Shown: piece after piece, positions 1 through 9,037 of the stretch
How positions within the stretch are numbered: the stretch's first letter is position 1
Layout: every line of letters starts with the position of its first letter
Source of the DNA: Snodgrassella communis
GTDB taxonomy: Bacteria > Pseudomonadota > Gammaproteobacteria > Burkholderiales > Neisseriaceae
Length of the DNA: 64,000 bases
Direction: 5' to 3'
Assembly (NCBI RefSeq): GCF_914768045.1
Contig: NZ_CAJZCD010000007.1
Coordinates: forward strand, 1 to 64,000
Position numbers and translations under genes: made by a program
The notes under the pieces: model-generated
The model's input: the letters and a program-made list of their open reading frames with translations, nothing else
What the model was told of the DNA's origin: nothing
Database searches by the model: none

Positions 1-735
1 AATTTCGTCGCCTACGTTGATTACACCACGTTCTACACGGCCTGTTACTACGGTACCGCGGCCTGAAATTGAGAATACGTCTTCAATCGGCAACAGGAAT
101 GGTTTGTCTACTGCACGTTCTGGAGTAGGAATGTAGCTGTCTAATGCGTCTGCCAAGGCCAGAATAGAAGCTTCACCGATATCTGATGTATCGCCTTCCA
201 GTGCTTTCAGTGCTGAACCTTTAATCAATGGAACATCGTCGCCTGGGAATTCGTAGCTTGACAATAGGTCACGGATTTCCATTTCTACCAATTCCAACAG
301 CTCTTCGTCGTCTACCATGTCGCATTTGTTCATGTAAACGATGATGTAAGGTACGCCTACCTGACGAGCCAACAGGATGTGTTCGCGTGTTTGTGGCATA
401 GGGCCATCAGCAGCAGAAACAACTAAAATTGCGCCGTCCATCTGGGCTGCACCGGTAATCATGTTTTTTACATAGTCCGCGTGTCCCGGGCAGTCTACGT
501 GTGCATAGTGACGTTCTGCGGTTTCGTATTCTACGTGAGAGGTGTTAATGGTAATGCCACGGGCTTTTTCTTCCGGTGCATTGTCAATCTGATCGTAAGC
601 TTTCGCTGCACCACCAAATTTTTTGGACAGAATGGTACAAATTGCAGCGGTCAATGTGGTTTTACCATGGTCAACGTGACCGATGGTGCCAACGTTTACG
701 TGCGGTTTACTCCGCTCGAATTTTTCTTTAGCCAT
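1..735 (-). CDS. tuf: Elongation factor Tu (5' part, runs off left edge)
   Basis: The GTPase that carries aminoacyl-tRNA to the ribosomal A site. Reading leftwards from the ATG at 735, the N-terminal 245 residues are visible. They include the P-loop GHVDHGKTT, the switch region around RGITI, the G3 motif DCPGHADY and NKCDMVDD (the NKxD guanine-specificity motif), followed by the start of domain 2. The C-terminal third lies outside the window. Three tRNA genes sit immediately upstream on the same strand (Tyr-Gly-Thr-tuf), the order known from the tufB operon of many proteobacteria, so co-transcription with the tRNAs is likely. Start and identity are unambiguous. Confidence 0.98.
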   Translation of the reverse strand, partial: MAKEKFERSKPHVNVGTIGHVDHGKTTLTAAICTILSKKFGGAAKAYDQIDNAPEEKARGITINTSHVEYETAERHYAHVDCPGHADYVKNMITGAAQMDGAILVVSAADGPMPQTREHILLARQVGVPYIIVYMNKCDMVDDEELLELVEMEIRDLLSSYEFPGDDVPLIKGSALKALEGDTSDIGEASILALADALDSYIPTPERAVDKPFLLPIEDVFSISGRGTVVTGRVERGVINVGDEI

Positions 736-777
736 GGCTACTTCCTATCTAAAGACTATTAAGGTTTATCAACTTAG

Positions 778-853
778 TGGTGCCCATGGACAGAATTGAA
801 CTGTCGGCCTCTCCCTTACCAAGGGAGTGCTCTACCCCTGAGCTACATGGGCA
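778..853 (-). tRNA. tRNA-Thr (anticodon GGT)
   Basis: On the minus strand the sequence folds as a complete cloverleaf. The 7-bp acceptor stem is TGCCCAT with ATGGGCA, the CCA end is encoded, the anticodon stem CTCCC/GGGAG holds GGT, and the T-arm contains GTTCAATTC. It is the last tRNA before tuf, 42 bases upstream of its start codon. Confidence 0.97.
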
Positions 854-873
854 TTTGGTAGATATTACTTATC

Positions 874-947
874 TGGAGCGGGTGAAGGGAATCGAACCCT
901 CACCGTAAGCTTGGAAGGCTTCTGCTCTACCATTGAGCTACACCCGC
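874..947 (-). tRNA. tRNA-Gly (anticodon TCC)
   Basis: Minus-strand cloverleaf with acceptor stem GCGGGTG/CACCCGC, an encoded CCA, the T-loop GGTTCGATTCC and anticodon TCC in a stem GAAGC/GCTTA. It lies 20 bases from tRNA-Thr and is probably part of the same tRNA-tuf transcript. Confidence 0.97.
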
Positions 948-988
948 ATACTTACTTAAAAAAAATATTCCAAGTAAGACTGGAATTT

Positions 989-1072
989 TGGTGGAGGGAG
1001 AAGGATTCGAACCTTCGAAGCTTTCGCAACAGATTTACAGTCTGCCCCCTTTGGCCGCTCGGGAATCCCTCC
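989..1072 (-). tRNA. tRNA-Tyr (anticodon GTA)
   Basis: Minus-strand class II tRNA with a long variable arm. The acceptor stem is GGAGGGA/TCCCTCC with encoded CCA, the anticodon loop reads CTGTAAA (GTA), and the T-arm is GGTTCGAATCC. The length of 84 nt fits a bacterial tRNA-Tyr. It is the first gene of the Tyr-Gly-Thr-tuf cluster. Confidence 0.96.
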
Positions 1073-1183
1073 AAAAGAGAACGGCATGATAATGTTCATT
1101 TGCATCTTAGTCAAGCATATTAAGCATTTTTTTTGCTAAAAATAATAATTAACTGTTTCAAATAAACTTTAACCGATGTAATT

Positions 1184-1447
<264 letters not shown>

Positions 1448-1527
1448 TTATCGTTAAATTTTACTCAAAACCATTGGGCGCGGATTATAGCATTATTTTG
1501 CCTGTACCTTGGTTCACCACTATCTGT

Positions 1528-2100
1528 TTATGCTATTTCTGCGTTACGATAAGTTAATAATTCAAAACGGCTTATACCCGACTTTCCTTCCCGCAGTTGT
1601 TGCCAGCCTGATGGTAATGTGGGTAATGTACTGCTTTCCAGATAAACGCGTGCCTGTGGCCGCAGATGTGGGACGATGGCATTTAAAAGCCCCGGCCATT
1701 GCGCCCAGTTATAAGGTGGGTCGAGAAACACTACATCAAATTGTTGCTGGTTACTTGCAAGAAAGTTCTGTGCATCAGTACAGATGAGCGCTACCTGACT
1801 AAAATTCAATTGTTGCAGGCTGTTTTTAATTGCTGTAGCTACGTGACGATTTTTTTCGACCAGTGTAACTGTTTCGGCTTTTCTTGAAGCCGCTTCCAAC
1901 CCCATGACTCCGCTACCGGCAAACAAATCCAGTACAGCCATGCCACTTAAATCCTGTCCCAGCCAGTTAAACAGACGCTCACGCACACTATCGGCAGTTG
2001 GGCGCAGGCCATCAGCTGCCGGAAATGTTAATTTACGCCCTCGATGAGTGCCACCAATGATGCGCACTTGATTGCGATGCTGCTGCTGTATTTTTGCCAC
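1528..2100 (-). CDS. rsmD: 16S rRNA (guanine-966-N2)-methyltransferase RsmD
   Basis: Methylates G966 of 16S rRNA using S-adenosylmethionine. The 190 aa match the family length. The N-terminal RIIGGTHRGRKL is the typical RsmD opening, the SAM-binding motif VLDLFAGSG lies at residues 56-64 and the catalytic DPPY at 127-130. The start is GTG at 2100, chosen because GGAG lies nine bases upstream and the protein then begins in register with homologues. It is read after topA, from which a hairpin terminator separates it, and is followed by the ferredoxin. Confidence 0.95.
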   Translation of the reverse strand: MAKIQQQHRNQVRIIGGTHRGRKLTFPAADGLRPTADSVRERLFNWLGQDLSGMAVLDLFAGSGVMGLEAASRKAETVTLVEKNRHVATAIKNSLQQLNFSQVALICTDAQNFLASNQQQFDVVFLDPPYNWAQWPGLLNAIVPHLRPQARVYLESSTLPTLPSGWQQLREGKSGISRFELLTYRNAEIA

Positions 2101-2115
2101 GTGAGTTGACTCCGA

Positions 2116-2148
2116 TAAAAAGAGACTTTCAGGTATGCTGAAAGTCTC
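2116..2148 (-). terminator. Rho-independent terminator of topA
   Basis: On the minus strand an 11-bp perfect stem, GAGACTTTCAG with CTGAAAGTCTC, is followed by TTTTTAT. It lies 31 bases past the topA stop and just before the rsmD start. Confidence 0.88.
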
Positions 2149-2178
2149 AGTAAATCTATTTACTTTAAGCGACCTATC

Positions 2179-4473
2179 TTACTCTTTAGGTGCTGGTGGT
2201 TCGATCTGTTCTGTATAGCCACATTCTTTTTGCGGACATACTTTTTCGGTGCCACGTCGCTTGGTGGTTTTAATGGTAAGTATTGGCCAGTGACATTGCG
2301 GACATTGCTCATTAATTGGTGGATTCCACACTGCATAATCACAATCCGGATAGGTATTACAGCTGTAAAACAGTTTTCCATAACGGCTTTTACGCTCTAT
2401 CAGACTGCCTTTATGACACTTCGGACACTCAATGCCAGTGTCTTTAGGTTTTTCCAGTGGTTCAATGTATTTACATTTGGGGTAGTTGGCGCAACCAATG
2501 AATTTGCCATAACGTCCACGCTTGTAGACAAGCTGGCCTTGGCACTTCGGACAGCTGCGCCCTTCTACTATGGTAGGCTCTTCTGCTGCCTTGGCTGCTT
2601 CTTCGGCAGTTTCATTAACGTTGCGGGTGTAATCACATTCTGGATAACCTGTGCATGCAATAAAGCGACCGCGTTTGCCAAATTTAATCTGTAGCTGGTT
2701 CACACCGCATTTAGGGCAGATTTCATCCAGATTTTCGGCGGTAAGCTCTGCACGCGGGATATCTTCTTTGGCCTTAATTTCTTTATCAAAGCCTTTCCAG
2801 AATTGTTGCATGACTGGCCTCCACTCCCGTTTACCACCGGCAATGTCGTCCAGCTGGTTTTCCAGTCTGGCGGTAAAGTTGTAATCAACGTACTGACCGA
2901 AATGTTCGGTTAGAAATTTATTGACTACTTCGCCCGTATCAGTAGGCAGAAAGCGTTTCTGTTCTAGAGTAACGTATTCCCGTTCTTTTAGGGTGGAAAT
3001 AATACTGGCATAGGTCGATGGCCGGCCGATGCCATATTCTTCCAATGCCTTTACTAGACTGGCTTCAGAGTAACGTGGTGGTGGCTGGGTAAAATGCTGC
3101 TCGCCAAAAATTCTGTCTACTGGCAAGTTGTCGCCTTCATGCAGTTCTGGCAGTTTTTTGGTATTTTCTTCATCTTCGCTGTCGTCCACACCTTCTTCGT
3201 ATACGCTGAGAAAACCGGCAAAAGTCTGTACCTGACCAGTTACACGGAAGATACCTTTACCAACGACAATATCGACGCTGGTCGTATCAAAGCGGGCGGG
3301 TGCCATTTGGCAGGCTACAGCACGCTGCCAGATCATCTGATACAGACGGAACTGGTCAGCAGTCAGGAATGGTTTGACTGCTTCCGGCGTACGGTAGACT
3401 GAAGTTGGTCTGATGGCCTCGTGCGCTTCTTGTGCATTTTTAGATTTGGTTTTATAAATTTTAGGTGCAGATGGTAGGTATTCGCTGCCAATCTTGTTAT
3501 CAATATAATGGCGTATTTCAATCACTGCATCATCAGACAGGCTAACTGAGTCAGTACGCATATAGGTAATCAGCCCTACGGCACCCTGCCCGACATCCAC
3601 ACCTTCATACAACTGCTGTGCGGTACGCATGGTACGGTCTGTGGTCATGCCTAGTTTGCGTACTGCTTCCTGTTGCATAGTTGAAGTGGTAAAAGGAGCA
3701 GCGGGATTCCGGCTGCGCTTTTTCTTTTCCACTTTGGTCACATGCGCCTGCTGTCCGACCAGTGCGTTTACAATTTCCTGCTGCTGAACTTCATCTGGGA
3801 TATCAAACTGTTCTAGTTTCTGCCCCTGCCAGTGAGTTAATTTGGCAGTAAATTTGGTACGCGCTTTATGGCTGTCCAGATGTACAGTCCAATATTCCTG
3901 AGCAGTAAATTCGCGGATTTCCTGCTCACGCTCACAAATCATGCGTAATGCTGGACTTTGTACTCGGCCAGCAGATAAACCACGGCGAATTTTTTTCCAT
4001 AATAATGGAGACAGATTAAAACCTACCAGATAATCCAGAGCGCGCCGGGTCTGCTGCGCATCTATCAGTGTTTGCGACAACTCTCGCGGATGGGCAACTG
4101 CATCAAGCACGGCTTTTTTGGTCACTTCATGGAATACAACCCGCTTTGGATGCAGGTTTTTCAGCCCCCGCTTGGATTTGAGTATTTCCTGTAAATGCCA
4201 AGAAATGGCTTCACCTTCTCTATCCGGGTCGGTAGCCAGATACAGTACATCTGCTTCTTTGGCCGCAGCAACAATGGCATCTAGATGTTTGGCATTGCGG
4301 CTGACTAGCTGATACTTCATGGCGAAGTCATTTTCCGGATCTACGGCTCCGCTTTTAGGCACCAGATCGCGCACATGGCCATAGGAAGCCAGAATTTCAA
4401 AATCGCTGCCTAAATACTTTTTCAGTGTTTTGGCTTTAGATGGGGATTCAACAATCAACAGGTTTTTTGCCAT
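2179..4473 (-). CDS. topA: DNA topoisomerase I
   Basis: Type IA topoisomerase that relaxes negative supercoils. The 764 aa show an N-terminal TOPRIM domain (LLIVESPSKAKT at 5-16; acidic cluster DPDREGE at 82-88), the central toroid with the catalytic tyrosine in LITYMRTDS (Tyr304), and an extended C-terminal DNA-binding part. That part carries four Cys4 zinc-ribbon repeats from about residue 590 onwards, each starting CPKC or CPQC. The number of ribbons is within the range seen in beta- and gammaproteobacteria. Terminators flank the gene on both sides, so it is probably a single transcription unit. Confidence 0.98.
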   Translation of the reverse strand: MAKNLLIVESPSKAKTLKKYLGSDFEILASYGHVRDLVPKSGAVDPENDFAMKYQLVSRNAKHLDAIVAAAKEADVLYLATDPDREGEAISWHLQEILKSKRGLKNLHPKRVVFHEVTKKAVLDAVAHPRELSQTLIDAQQTRRALDYLVGFNLSPLLWKKIRRGLSAGRVQSPALRMICEREQEIREFTAQEYWTVHLDSHKARTKFTAKLTHWQGQKLEQFDIPDEVQQQEIVNALVGQQAHVTKVEKKKRSRNPAAPFTTSTMQQEAVRKLGMTTDRTMRTAQQLYEGVDVGQGAVGLITYMRTDSVSLSDDAVIEIRHYIDNKIGSEYLPSAPKIYKTKSKNAQEAHEAIRPTSVYRTPEAVKPFLTADQFRLYQMIWQRAVACQMAPARFDTTSVDIVVGKGIFRVTGQVQTFAGFLSVYEEGVDDSEDEENTKKLPELHEGDNLPVDRIFGEQHFTQPPPRYSEASLVKALEEYGIGRPSTYASIISTLKEREYVTLEQKRFLPTDTGEVVNKFLTEHFGQYVDYNFTARLENQLDDIAGGKREWRPVMQQFWKGFDKEIKAKEDIPRAELTAENLDEICPKCGVNQLQIKFGKRGRFIACTGYPECDYTRNVNETAEEAAKAAEEPTIVEGRSCPKCQGQLVYKRGRYGKFIGCANYPKCKYIEPLEKPKDTGIECPKCHKGSLIERKSRYGKLFYSCNTYPDCDYAVWNPPINEQCPQCHWPILTIKTTKRRGTEKVCPQKECGYTEQIEPPAPKE

Positions 4474-4550
4474 TCGTTCAGGCTCACAGTCGTAATTTAA
4501 GTATTTGTGATATGTTGGTAGTCTGGTTTATTCTAATAAATACACATGGA

Positions 4551-4589
4551 CAAAGCAAAAAGCTTTCAGACATACTAACTGAAAGCTTT
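4551..4589 (-). terminator. Terminator of the dprA-smg unit
   Basis: Minus-strand hairpin with an 11-bp stem AAAGCTTTCAG/CTGAAAGCTTT and a nine-base loop, followed by TTGCTTTG. It lies 24 bases after the smg stop and upstream of topA. Confidence 0.82.
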
Positions 4590-4613
4590 CAATACTGTAT
4601 CGCTGTCAGTATT

Positions 4614-5072
4614 TTACTGCATGATGGCCTCACCGTTGAGTGCAGCCATTAGTTCATCGCCGATCAGTACCGGTAATTCTGAACGGTGTGCCCATAATAC
4701 CAATAAAGCTAACACTTTAGCATGGTCTACCGTGATGTCTTCATAGGGTAAGTTCATCAGGGCGTTGAGTACAAATTCTCGCTGCTCTGGCTTAAGTGCA
4801 CCATTCTGTTCCAGAAAATGTATCAGACCACGCACATCCAGTGGTAGTGTATCCAGTTCTTCAGTATTGTAAATGCGTATTCCTGTACTACTGCGTAATA
4901 TTTCTGCCGGAATCACTGGTTCAAAACGCAAATAATCCAGACAGGATAATGCGTCGCCAATTTCTTCATCATTGAAACCTACTTCTTCCAGCAATGCACC
5001 CAGATCTTTACGAGGAGGGAATGCATCAACGTCTTGAAAGTGCTCAATCAAAAACGCTATTACATCAATCAT
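4614..5072 (-). CDS. smg: Smg family protein (DUF494)
   Basis: Protein of about 152 aa of the Smg/DUF494 family, whose gene sits next to dprA in many proteobacteria and whose function is not established. The start is set at 5072 (MIDVIAFLIEHF...). This ATG has AAAGGA about five to ten bases upstream and matches how the family begins; a GTG/ATG 15 bases earlier would overlap dprA. The sequence is acidic and mostly helical, with the conserved central segment EEIGDALSCLDYL. The gap to dprA is 11 bases, so both are read as one operon ending at the hairpin near 4560-4590. Confidence 0.9.
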   Translation of the reverse strand: MIDVIAFLIEHFQDVDAFPPRKDLGALLEEVGFNDEEIGDALSCLDYLRFEPVIPAEILRSSTGIRIYNTEELDTLPLDVRGLIHFLEQNGALKPEQREFVLNALMNLPYEDITVDHAKVLALLVLWAHRSELPVLIGDELMAALNGEAIMQ

Positions 5073-5083
5073 TTGCTTTCCTT

Positions 5084-6265
5084 TCAAGATTTAATGCGTT
5101 GGTAACAGCCGCCCGGCAGGGCAGTAATCCAGCCACCAAGTTCCAGTGCCATAAGATGAGCATACACATCTGTTGCTGTCATGCCAAGTGTTGTAATCAG
5201 TGTATCCGGGTGAACTACACTGTAACCCAGTCCGGCCAGAATCTGCTGTTCGATCGGGCTAAGTGCAGATACAGGTGCACTGGCTAATGATAAATCTTCA
5301 GGATTACCGATGCTGGAGGATGGCATACTGATTTGGGATTCTGGTTGGACAGATTGGCTGCTATATGATTGCAAATGCGTTTTTTGCAAGAGCAGAGGAC
5401 ATTCTTGCAGAATATCTGCCAGATTTTCTACCAGTCTGGCGCCCTGTTTGATCAGTGCGTGACAGCCTTTACTTAAGGGATTATCAATTGATCCCGGTAT
5501 CGCCATGACTTCCCGTCCCATTTCACCTGCTAGACGTGCGGTGATTAATGAACCTGATTCAGTTGCAGCCTCTACTACTAGCGTACCTTGACTAAGTGCC
5601 GCAATCAAGCGATTGCGGCGGGGAAAATTCTCGGCCAGCGAACGGGTACCTAACGGAAATTCAGAAATAATACAGCCATGTGCGGCAATCTGTGAAGCCA
5701 GTGCCTTGTTGCGTGCCGGATACACACGGTCAATTCCGGTACCCCAGACAGCAATGGTGTTCCCTGTACCCAACAATGCCCCCTGATGGGCAGCAGTATC
5801 AATACCATCAGCCATTCCAGAGATAACGGCAATTCCCTTTTGTGCTAGTGCTTTGGCAAAATCACGGGCGATGCGCATTGCCTGTGGTGTTGCATGACGG
5901 CTGCCAACTATGGCCAGTGATGGCTGATGCAGACATGAACTGTTACCACGGATAAATAATAATGGTGGTGGTGTTAGTCCTTCAGTTAGCAGTACCGGAT
6001 AATCATTGTCGGTCAGTAATAATAGTCGGGCATCGGCGTAGGATTGCTCCCATTTTAAAGCGGCTTCTGCTGCCTGTCTGGCCTCGTCACTACGCCAGTA
6101 CCGGCTGGCCTGCGCGCGATGCAGAAAAGGTTTGATTTCAGCAATACTTGCAGACAGTATGGCTTGTGCTGAACCAAAATGATTCAGTAGGCGCAGAAAT
6201 GTTTTACTGCCAATATATGGAGTTAAAGCCAGCTCAATCCATGCGTAGCGCTCTTGCTCATTCAT
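5084..6265 (-). CDS. dprA: DNA-processing protein DprA
   Basis: Cytosolic protein that binds incoming single-stranded DNA during natural transformation and loads RecA. The 393 aa contain an N-terminal helical/SAM-like region (1-75), the Rossmann-like core with IVGSRHATPQAM and the signature GMADGIDTAAHQGAL, and the downstream FPRRNRLIAALS segment. A C-terminal winged-helix-like domain (about 325-393) is joined by a serine-rich linker. Presence of DprA with type IV pilus genes elsewhere in the window supports natural competence. It is the first gene of the dprA-smg unit; the divergent upstream gap is very AT-rich. Confidence 0.96.
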   Translation of the reverse strand: MNEQERYAWIELALTPYIGSKTFLRLLNHFGSAQAILSASIAEIKPFLHRAQASRYWRSDEARQAAEAALKWEQSYADARLLLLTDNDYPVLLTEGLTPPPLLFIRGNSSCLHQPSLAIVGSRHATPQAMRIARDFAKALAQKGIAVISGMADGIDTAAHQGALLGTGNTIAVWGTGIDRVYPARNKALASQIAAHGCIISEFPLGTRSLAENFPRRNRLIAALSQGTLVVEAATESGSLITARLAGEMGREVMAIPGSIDNPLSKGCHALIKQGARLVENLADILQECPLLLQKTHLQSYSSQSVQPESQISMPSSSIGNPEDLSLASAPVSALSPIEQQILAGLGYSVVHPDTLITTLGMTATDVYAHLMALELGGWITALPGGCYQRIKS

Positions 6266-6595
6266 CTACATTATCTTTACATTATATATTTTATTAATTA
6301 TGACAAAAGTAAGTTTATAGAACAATTGATTATTTAAATGTAGTGACGAAATATTATTTATATTAAATATAGTTTTTAATTAAATTATTAATTTTGCTTT
6401 ATTTTTAAATAAAATTTAGAATCTCTTTTATTTGATATATAAATTAATACCTTTGTGTGCTAGTTATTATTAATTTAGAAAATATATATAAATTTATGCT
6501 TGTTTTTGTAAAATTAGTATGTATACTTAATCAGGCGAACACTAGTGTGGTTTGATGCTGTTTAGACTTTCGGGATAAGAATCAAAGGTACATAT
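6266..6595. other. AT-rich divergent intergenic region
   Basis: About 330 bases between dprA (minus) and the DUF2071 gene (plus), very AT-rich with no convincing ORF. It must hold both promoters; only the rightward one is clear (see 6500-6527). Confidence 0.6.
6500..6527 (+). promoter_or_regulatory. Putative sigma-70 promoter for the DUF2071 gene
   Basis: TTGTTT (6500-6505) and TATACT (6522-6527) are separated by 16 bases. They lie about 70 bases upstream of the ATG at 6596, which has AAAGG seven bases before it. Confidence 0.45.
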
Positions 6596-7381
6596 ATGCT
6601 AGCATCACTTAAATTTAAGGATTTTCTGCATCCACGTCCGACTCCTTCTGGAATTGATGTGGACTGTAAGTTAAAACATTTTGCCATTATTACTTATGCG
6701 GTTGATGCACATAAGTTTGCTGGATTATTTCCGCCACGTTTCCAGTTAGATAGTGTCATGATTGATGGTCAGGAAAAGGGTTTGTTATCAGTAGTACCAT
6801 TTATGGACGTGGATTTTACCTCGGCAGTTTATCCTTTTCCTGTTTTCACTATGGGACAAACTAATTACCGGATTTACATCATTGATACCACTACTGGAGA
6901 ACGTTGTGTCTGGTTTTTGGGTACAACGCTGGATTCGTGGACTATTATGGTACCGCGCCATGTATGGAAGCTACCGTGGCATCCGGGCAAAATCAGTTTT
7001 AATTGTGACTTTGATCCGCATTCTGGCTGCTACCGACGCTATGAAATGCATACACAGGCAAATTGGGCGCCCGCTCAGGTACAATTAAGCCAGCAACCTG
7101 ATCAGGAATTTCATTTTCAGGGTTTTCCTGACAGTGAAACAGCACTGGTTTATCTCACTCATCCGCTGGCAGGTTTTTACTACCGCCGCAATGGTAAATT
7201 GGGTACTTACCGAGTTTGGCATGATCGTCTGGATGTGCGACCAGCCAAACTTGAATCGGCGCAATTTGGCCTGTTAAGTCGAATGGAACTGGTTAATGAA
7301 GATGAGCAGCAGCACCCATACAGTGTGCTGCTTCAACCAATTAATGAATTTACAATTTATCTGCCACCTACTGCTTTATAA
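6596..7381 (+). CDS. DUF2071 family protein (acetoacetate-decarboxylase-like fold)
   Basis: Protein of 261 aa with the pattern of the DUF2071/YqjF family. An N-terminal segment discusses the hydrophobic core (FAIITYAVDAHKFAGLFPPRF), then come repeated beta-strand stretches such as TNYRIYIIDTTTGERCVWFLGTTLDSW, and a C-terminal RRNGKLGTYRVWHDRLDVRPAK region. These proteins are usually linked to the acetoacetate decarboxylase superfamily, but no catalytic lysine or substrate can be assigned from sequence. No signal peptide or membrane segment is seen, so it is cytosolic. It is monocistronic with its own promoter. Function unknown. Confidence 0.75.
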   Translation: MLASLKFKDFLHPRPTPSGIDVDCKLKHFAIITYAVDAHKFAGLFPPRFQLDSVMIDGQEKGLLSVVPFMDVDFTSAVYPFPVFTMGQTNYRIYIIDTTTGERCVWFLGTTLDSWTIMVPRHVWKLPWHPGKISFNCDFDPHSGCYRRYEMHTQANWAPAQVQLSQQPDQEFHFQGFPDSETALVYLTHPLAGFYYRRNGKLGTYRVWHDRLDVRPAKLESAQFGLLSRMELVNEDEQQHPYSVLLQPINEFTIYLPPTAL

Positions 7382-7524
7382 ATTTAAAGCATACAGAAAT
7401 TGGGGTTGATTATTGGCTATTGCTTTGGCTTTCTATGGGAAGAGGTAAGGCAGGATGATTAATTTTGCTTAATGCCCAGACTAACCACCTTAAAAAAAGC
7501 GCGATGTTGTCTGGTTCATGGCAC

Positions 7525-8076
7525 TTAACGGAAGCGGCCGGATTTAATGGTTAGCCCCTGCTGAATTCTGGAGGCCAGACTATAATTGCGTAATGCATGA
7601 GTTAGCGCAACAGCCAGCGCATCCGCAGCATCTGCCTGTGGTGTACCAGACAGGGACAGCATTTGTACTACCATATGCTGTACTTGCTCTTTAGCTGCTT
7701 TACCTTTACCGACTACTGCCTGTTTCACTTGCAATGCAGTGTATTCAAACACTGGTAATTCGTCCAACGTTAATGCTGCTATTGCTGCGCCACGAGCCTG
7801 TCCCAACACCAGCGTGGCTGCCGGATTAACATTGACAAATACCTGTTCGATAGCAGTTTGTGTTGGCTGATAGGTAGCAATAACTTCCCGTAGGTTATGT
7901 ACAATCACTCGAATACGCTCAGCCAGCGTAGCACCCACAGTGGTTTTAATACAGCCAGAGGCAACATAGATGTGCTGGCGGCCGATTACATCAATCACTC
8001 CGAAGCCGGTAACACGACTTCCGGGATCGATACCTAAGATACGGATTGTGGTTTGCTCAGACTGCTGTGTTTGCAT
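7525..8076 (-). CDS. ruvC: Holliday junction resolvase RuvC
   Basis: Endonuclease that resolves four-way DNA junctions together with RuvAB. The 183 aa start with [18 protein letters not shown] (first catalytic Asp in the GIDPGS motif). They continue with [25 protein letters not shown] (catalytic Glu) and end with the [13 protein letters not shown] motif holding the last two acidic ligands, all as in RNase-H-fold RuvC. ruvA and ruvB are not in the window. Confidence 0.97.
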   Translation of the reverse strand: MQTQQSEQTTIRILGIDPGSRVTGFGVIDVIGRQHIYVASGCIKTTVGATLAERIRVIVHNLREVIATYQPTQTAIEQVFVNVNPAATLVLGQARGAAIAALTLDELPVFEYTALQVKQAVVGKGKAAKEQVQHMVVQMLSLSGTPQADAADALAVALTHALRNYSLASRIQQGLTIKSGRFR

Positions 8077-8206
8077 GCTTATACTACTGCTTAATTACGG
8101 AAAAATAGAAATAGAATTGATACGGGTAGGAAAATCAAATACTCTGTAAAAGCGGATTTCGCCAGTTGAATAAATAATGTTACTGTATATTGGTCATATG
8201 TGTTAG

Positions 8207-8911
8207 TTATTCGCCACGATTTTTATTAACCCATTGATTGGCCAGATGTAACCTTTCTATTGTCCCGACATCCAGCCAGTAACCGGTATGATATTCGCCA
8301 CTAATCTGATTTTTCTGCATGGCGGTACGCAATAAAGGTGCCAGTTTGGCTCGGGTGTGAGGGGGAATATTGTTAAACAAGGCCGGATGATATACGCCAA
8401 TACCACTAAAGGTTAATGTTGGATTATGGGGTTGTTCTGTGGTTACGTCCCCTGTCTGAGTGAGGCTAAAATCGCCATCAGGATGGTGCTCTGGGTTATC
8501 AACCAGCCATAAATGCGCCAGTTTACCTGTTTGCTCTATTCTTGCACCAATCTTTAAGGCTTGTGCAAAATCAATATCGGTTAATACATCGCCGTTAATA
8601 ACCAGAAATGGTTTATGTCCAAGTAAGGGTAAGGCTGTGGCAATCCCACCGGCAGTTTCCAGACCACCTTTTTCTTCCGCGGAATAACAAATATTCACTC
8701 CGTAGGTACTTCCTGTGCCCAGAGTAGCTTCAATTTGCTGCCCTAACCAAGCATGGTTAATCACAATATCGCGAAAACCTGCGGCCTGTAAGCGCTGCAA
8801 GTGATGGCCGATTAACGGTATTCCGCCGACATTCAGCAATGGTTTGGGACTGGTATCGGTAAGCGGGCGCATACGTTCACCGCGTCCGGCAGCAAGAATC
8901 ATGGCTTTCAT
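8207..8911 (-). CDS. murU: N-acetylmuramate alpha-1-phosphate uridylyltransferase MurU
   Basis: Nucleotidyltransferase of 234 aa. The N-terminal motif is LAAGRGERMRPLT followed by PKPLL, with the metal-binding Asp in INGDVLTDIDF and a C-terminal GYWLDVGTIERL. This is the short NTP-transferase form that, in Neisseria and Pseudomonas, converts MurNAc-1-P plus UTP to UDP-MurNAc in the fosfomycin-bypassing cell-wall recycling route. The usual partner kinase AmgK is not adjacent here, so MurU rests on sequence type only; a sugar-1-phosphate uridylyl- or guanylyltransferase of related specificity is the alternative. Confidence 0.85.
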   Translation of the reverse strand: MKAMILAAGRGERMRPLTDTSPKPLLNVGGIPLIGHHLQRLQAAGFRDIVINHAWLGQQIEATLGTGSTYGVNICYSAEEKGGLETAGGIATALPLLGHKPFLVINGDVLTDIDFAQALKIGARIEQTGKLAHLWLVDNPEHHPDGDFSLTQTGDVTTEQPHNPTLTFSGIGVYHPALFNNIPPHTRAKLAPLLRTAMQKNQISGEYHTGYWLDVGTIERLHLANQWVNKNRGE

Positions 8912-8972
8912 GGTTATTTATTATTCCGTAATACAGTTGATGGGCTGGATTGCTGTGCAGCCTATAATACAA

Positions 8973-8997
8973 CAGGCAAAGCCGGTTGCTTTGCCTG
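8973..8997 (-). terminator. Terminator downstream of pilU
   Basis: Perfect 10-bp stem CAGGCAAAGC/GCTTTGCCTG with a five-base loop, followed on the minus strand by TTGTATTAT. It sits 41 bases past the pilU stop and before murU. Confidence 0.75.
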
Positions 8998-9037
8998 AAT
9001 GATAAGGGAAATGACAAATTAAAGGATTTACATCAGT

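Noticed and set aside
911-1123. 70-codon ORF across tRNA-Gly and tRNA-Tyr
   Set aside because: Falls on tRNA genes read from the other strand.
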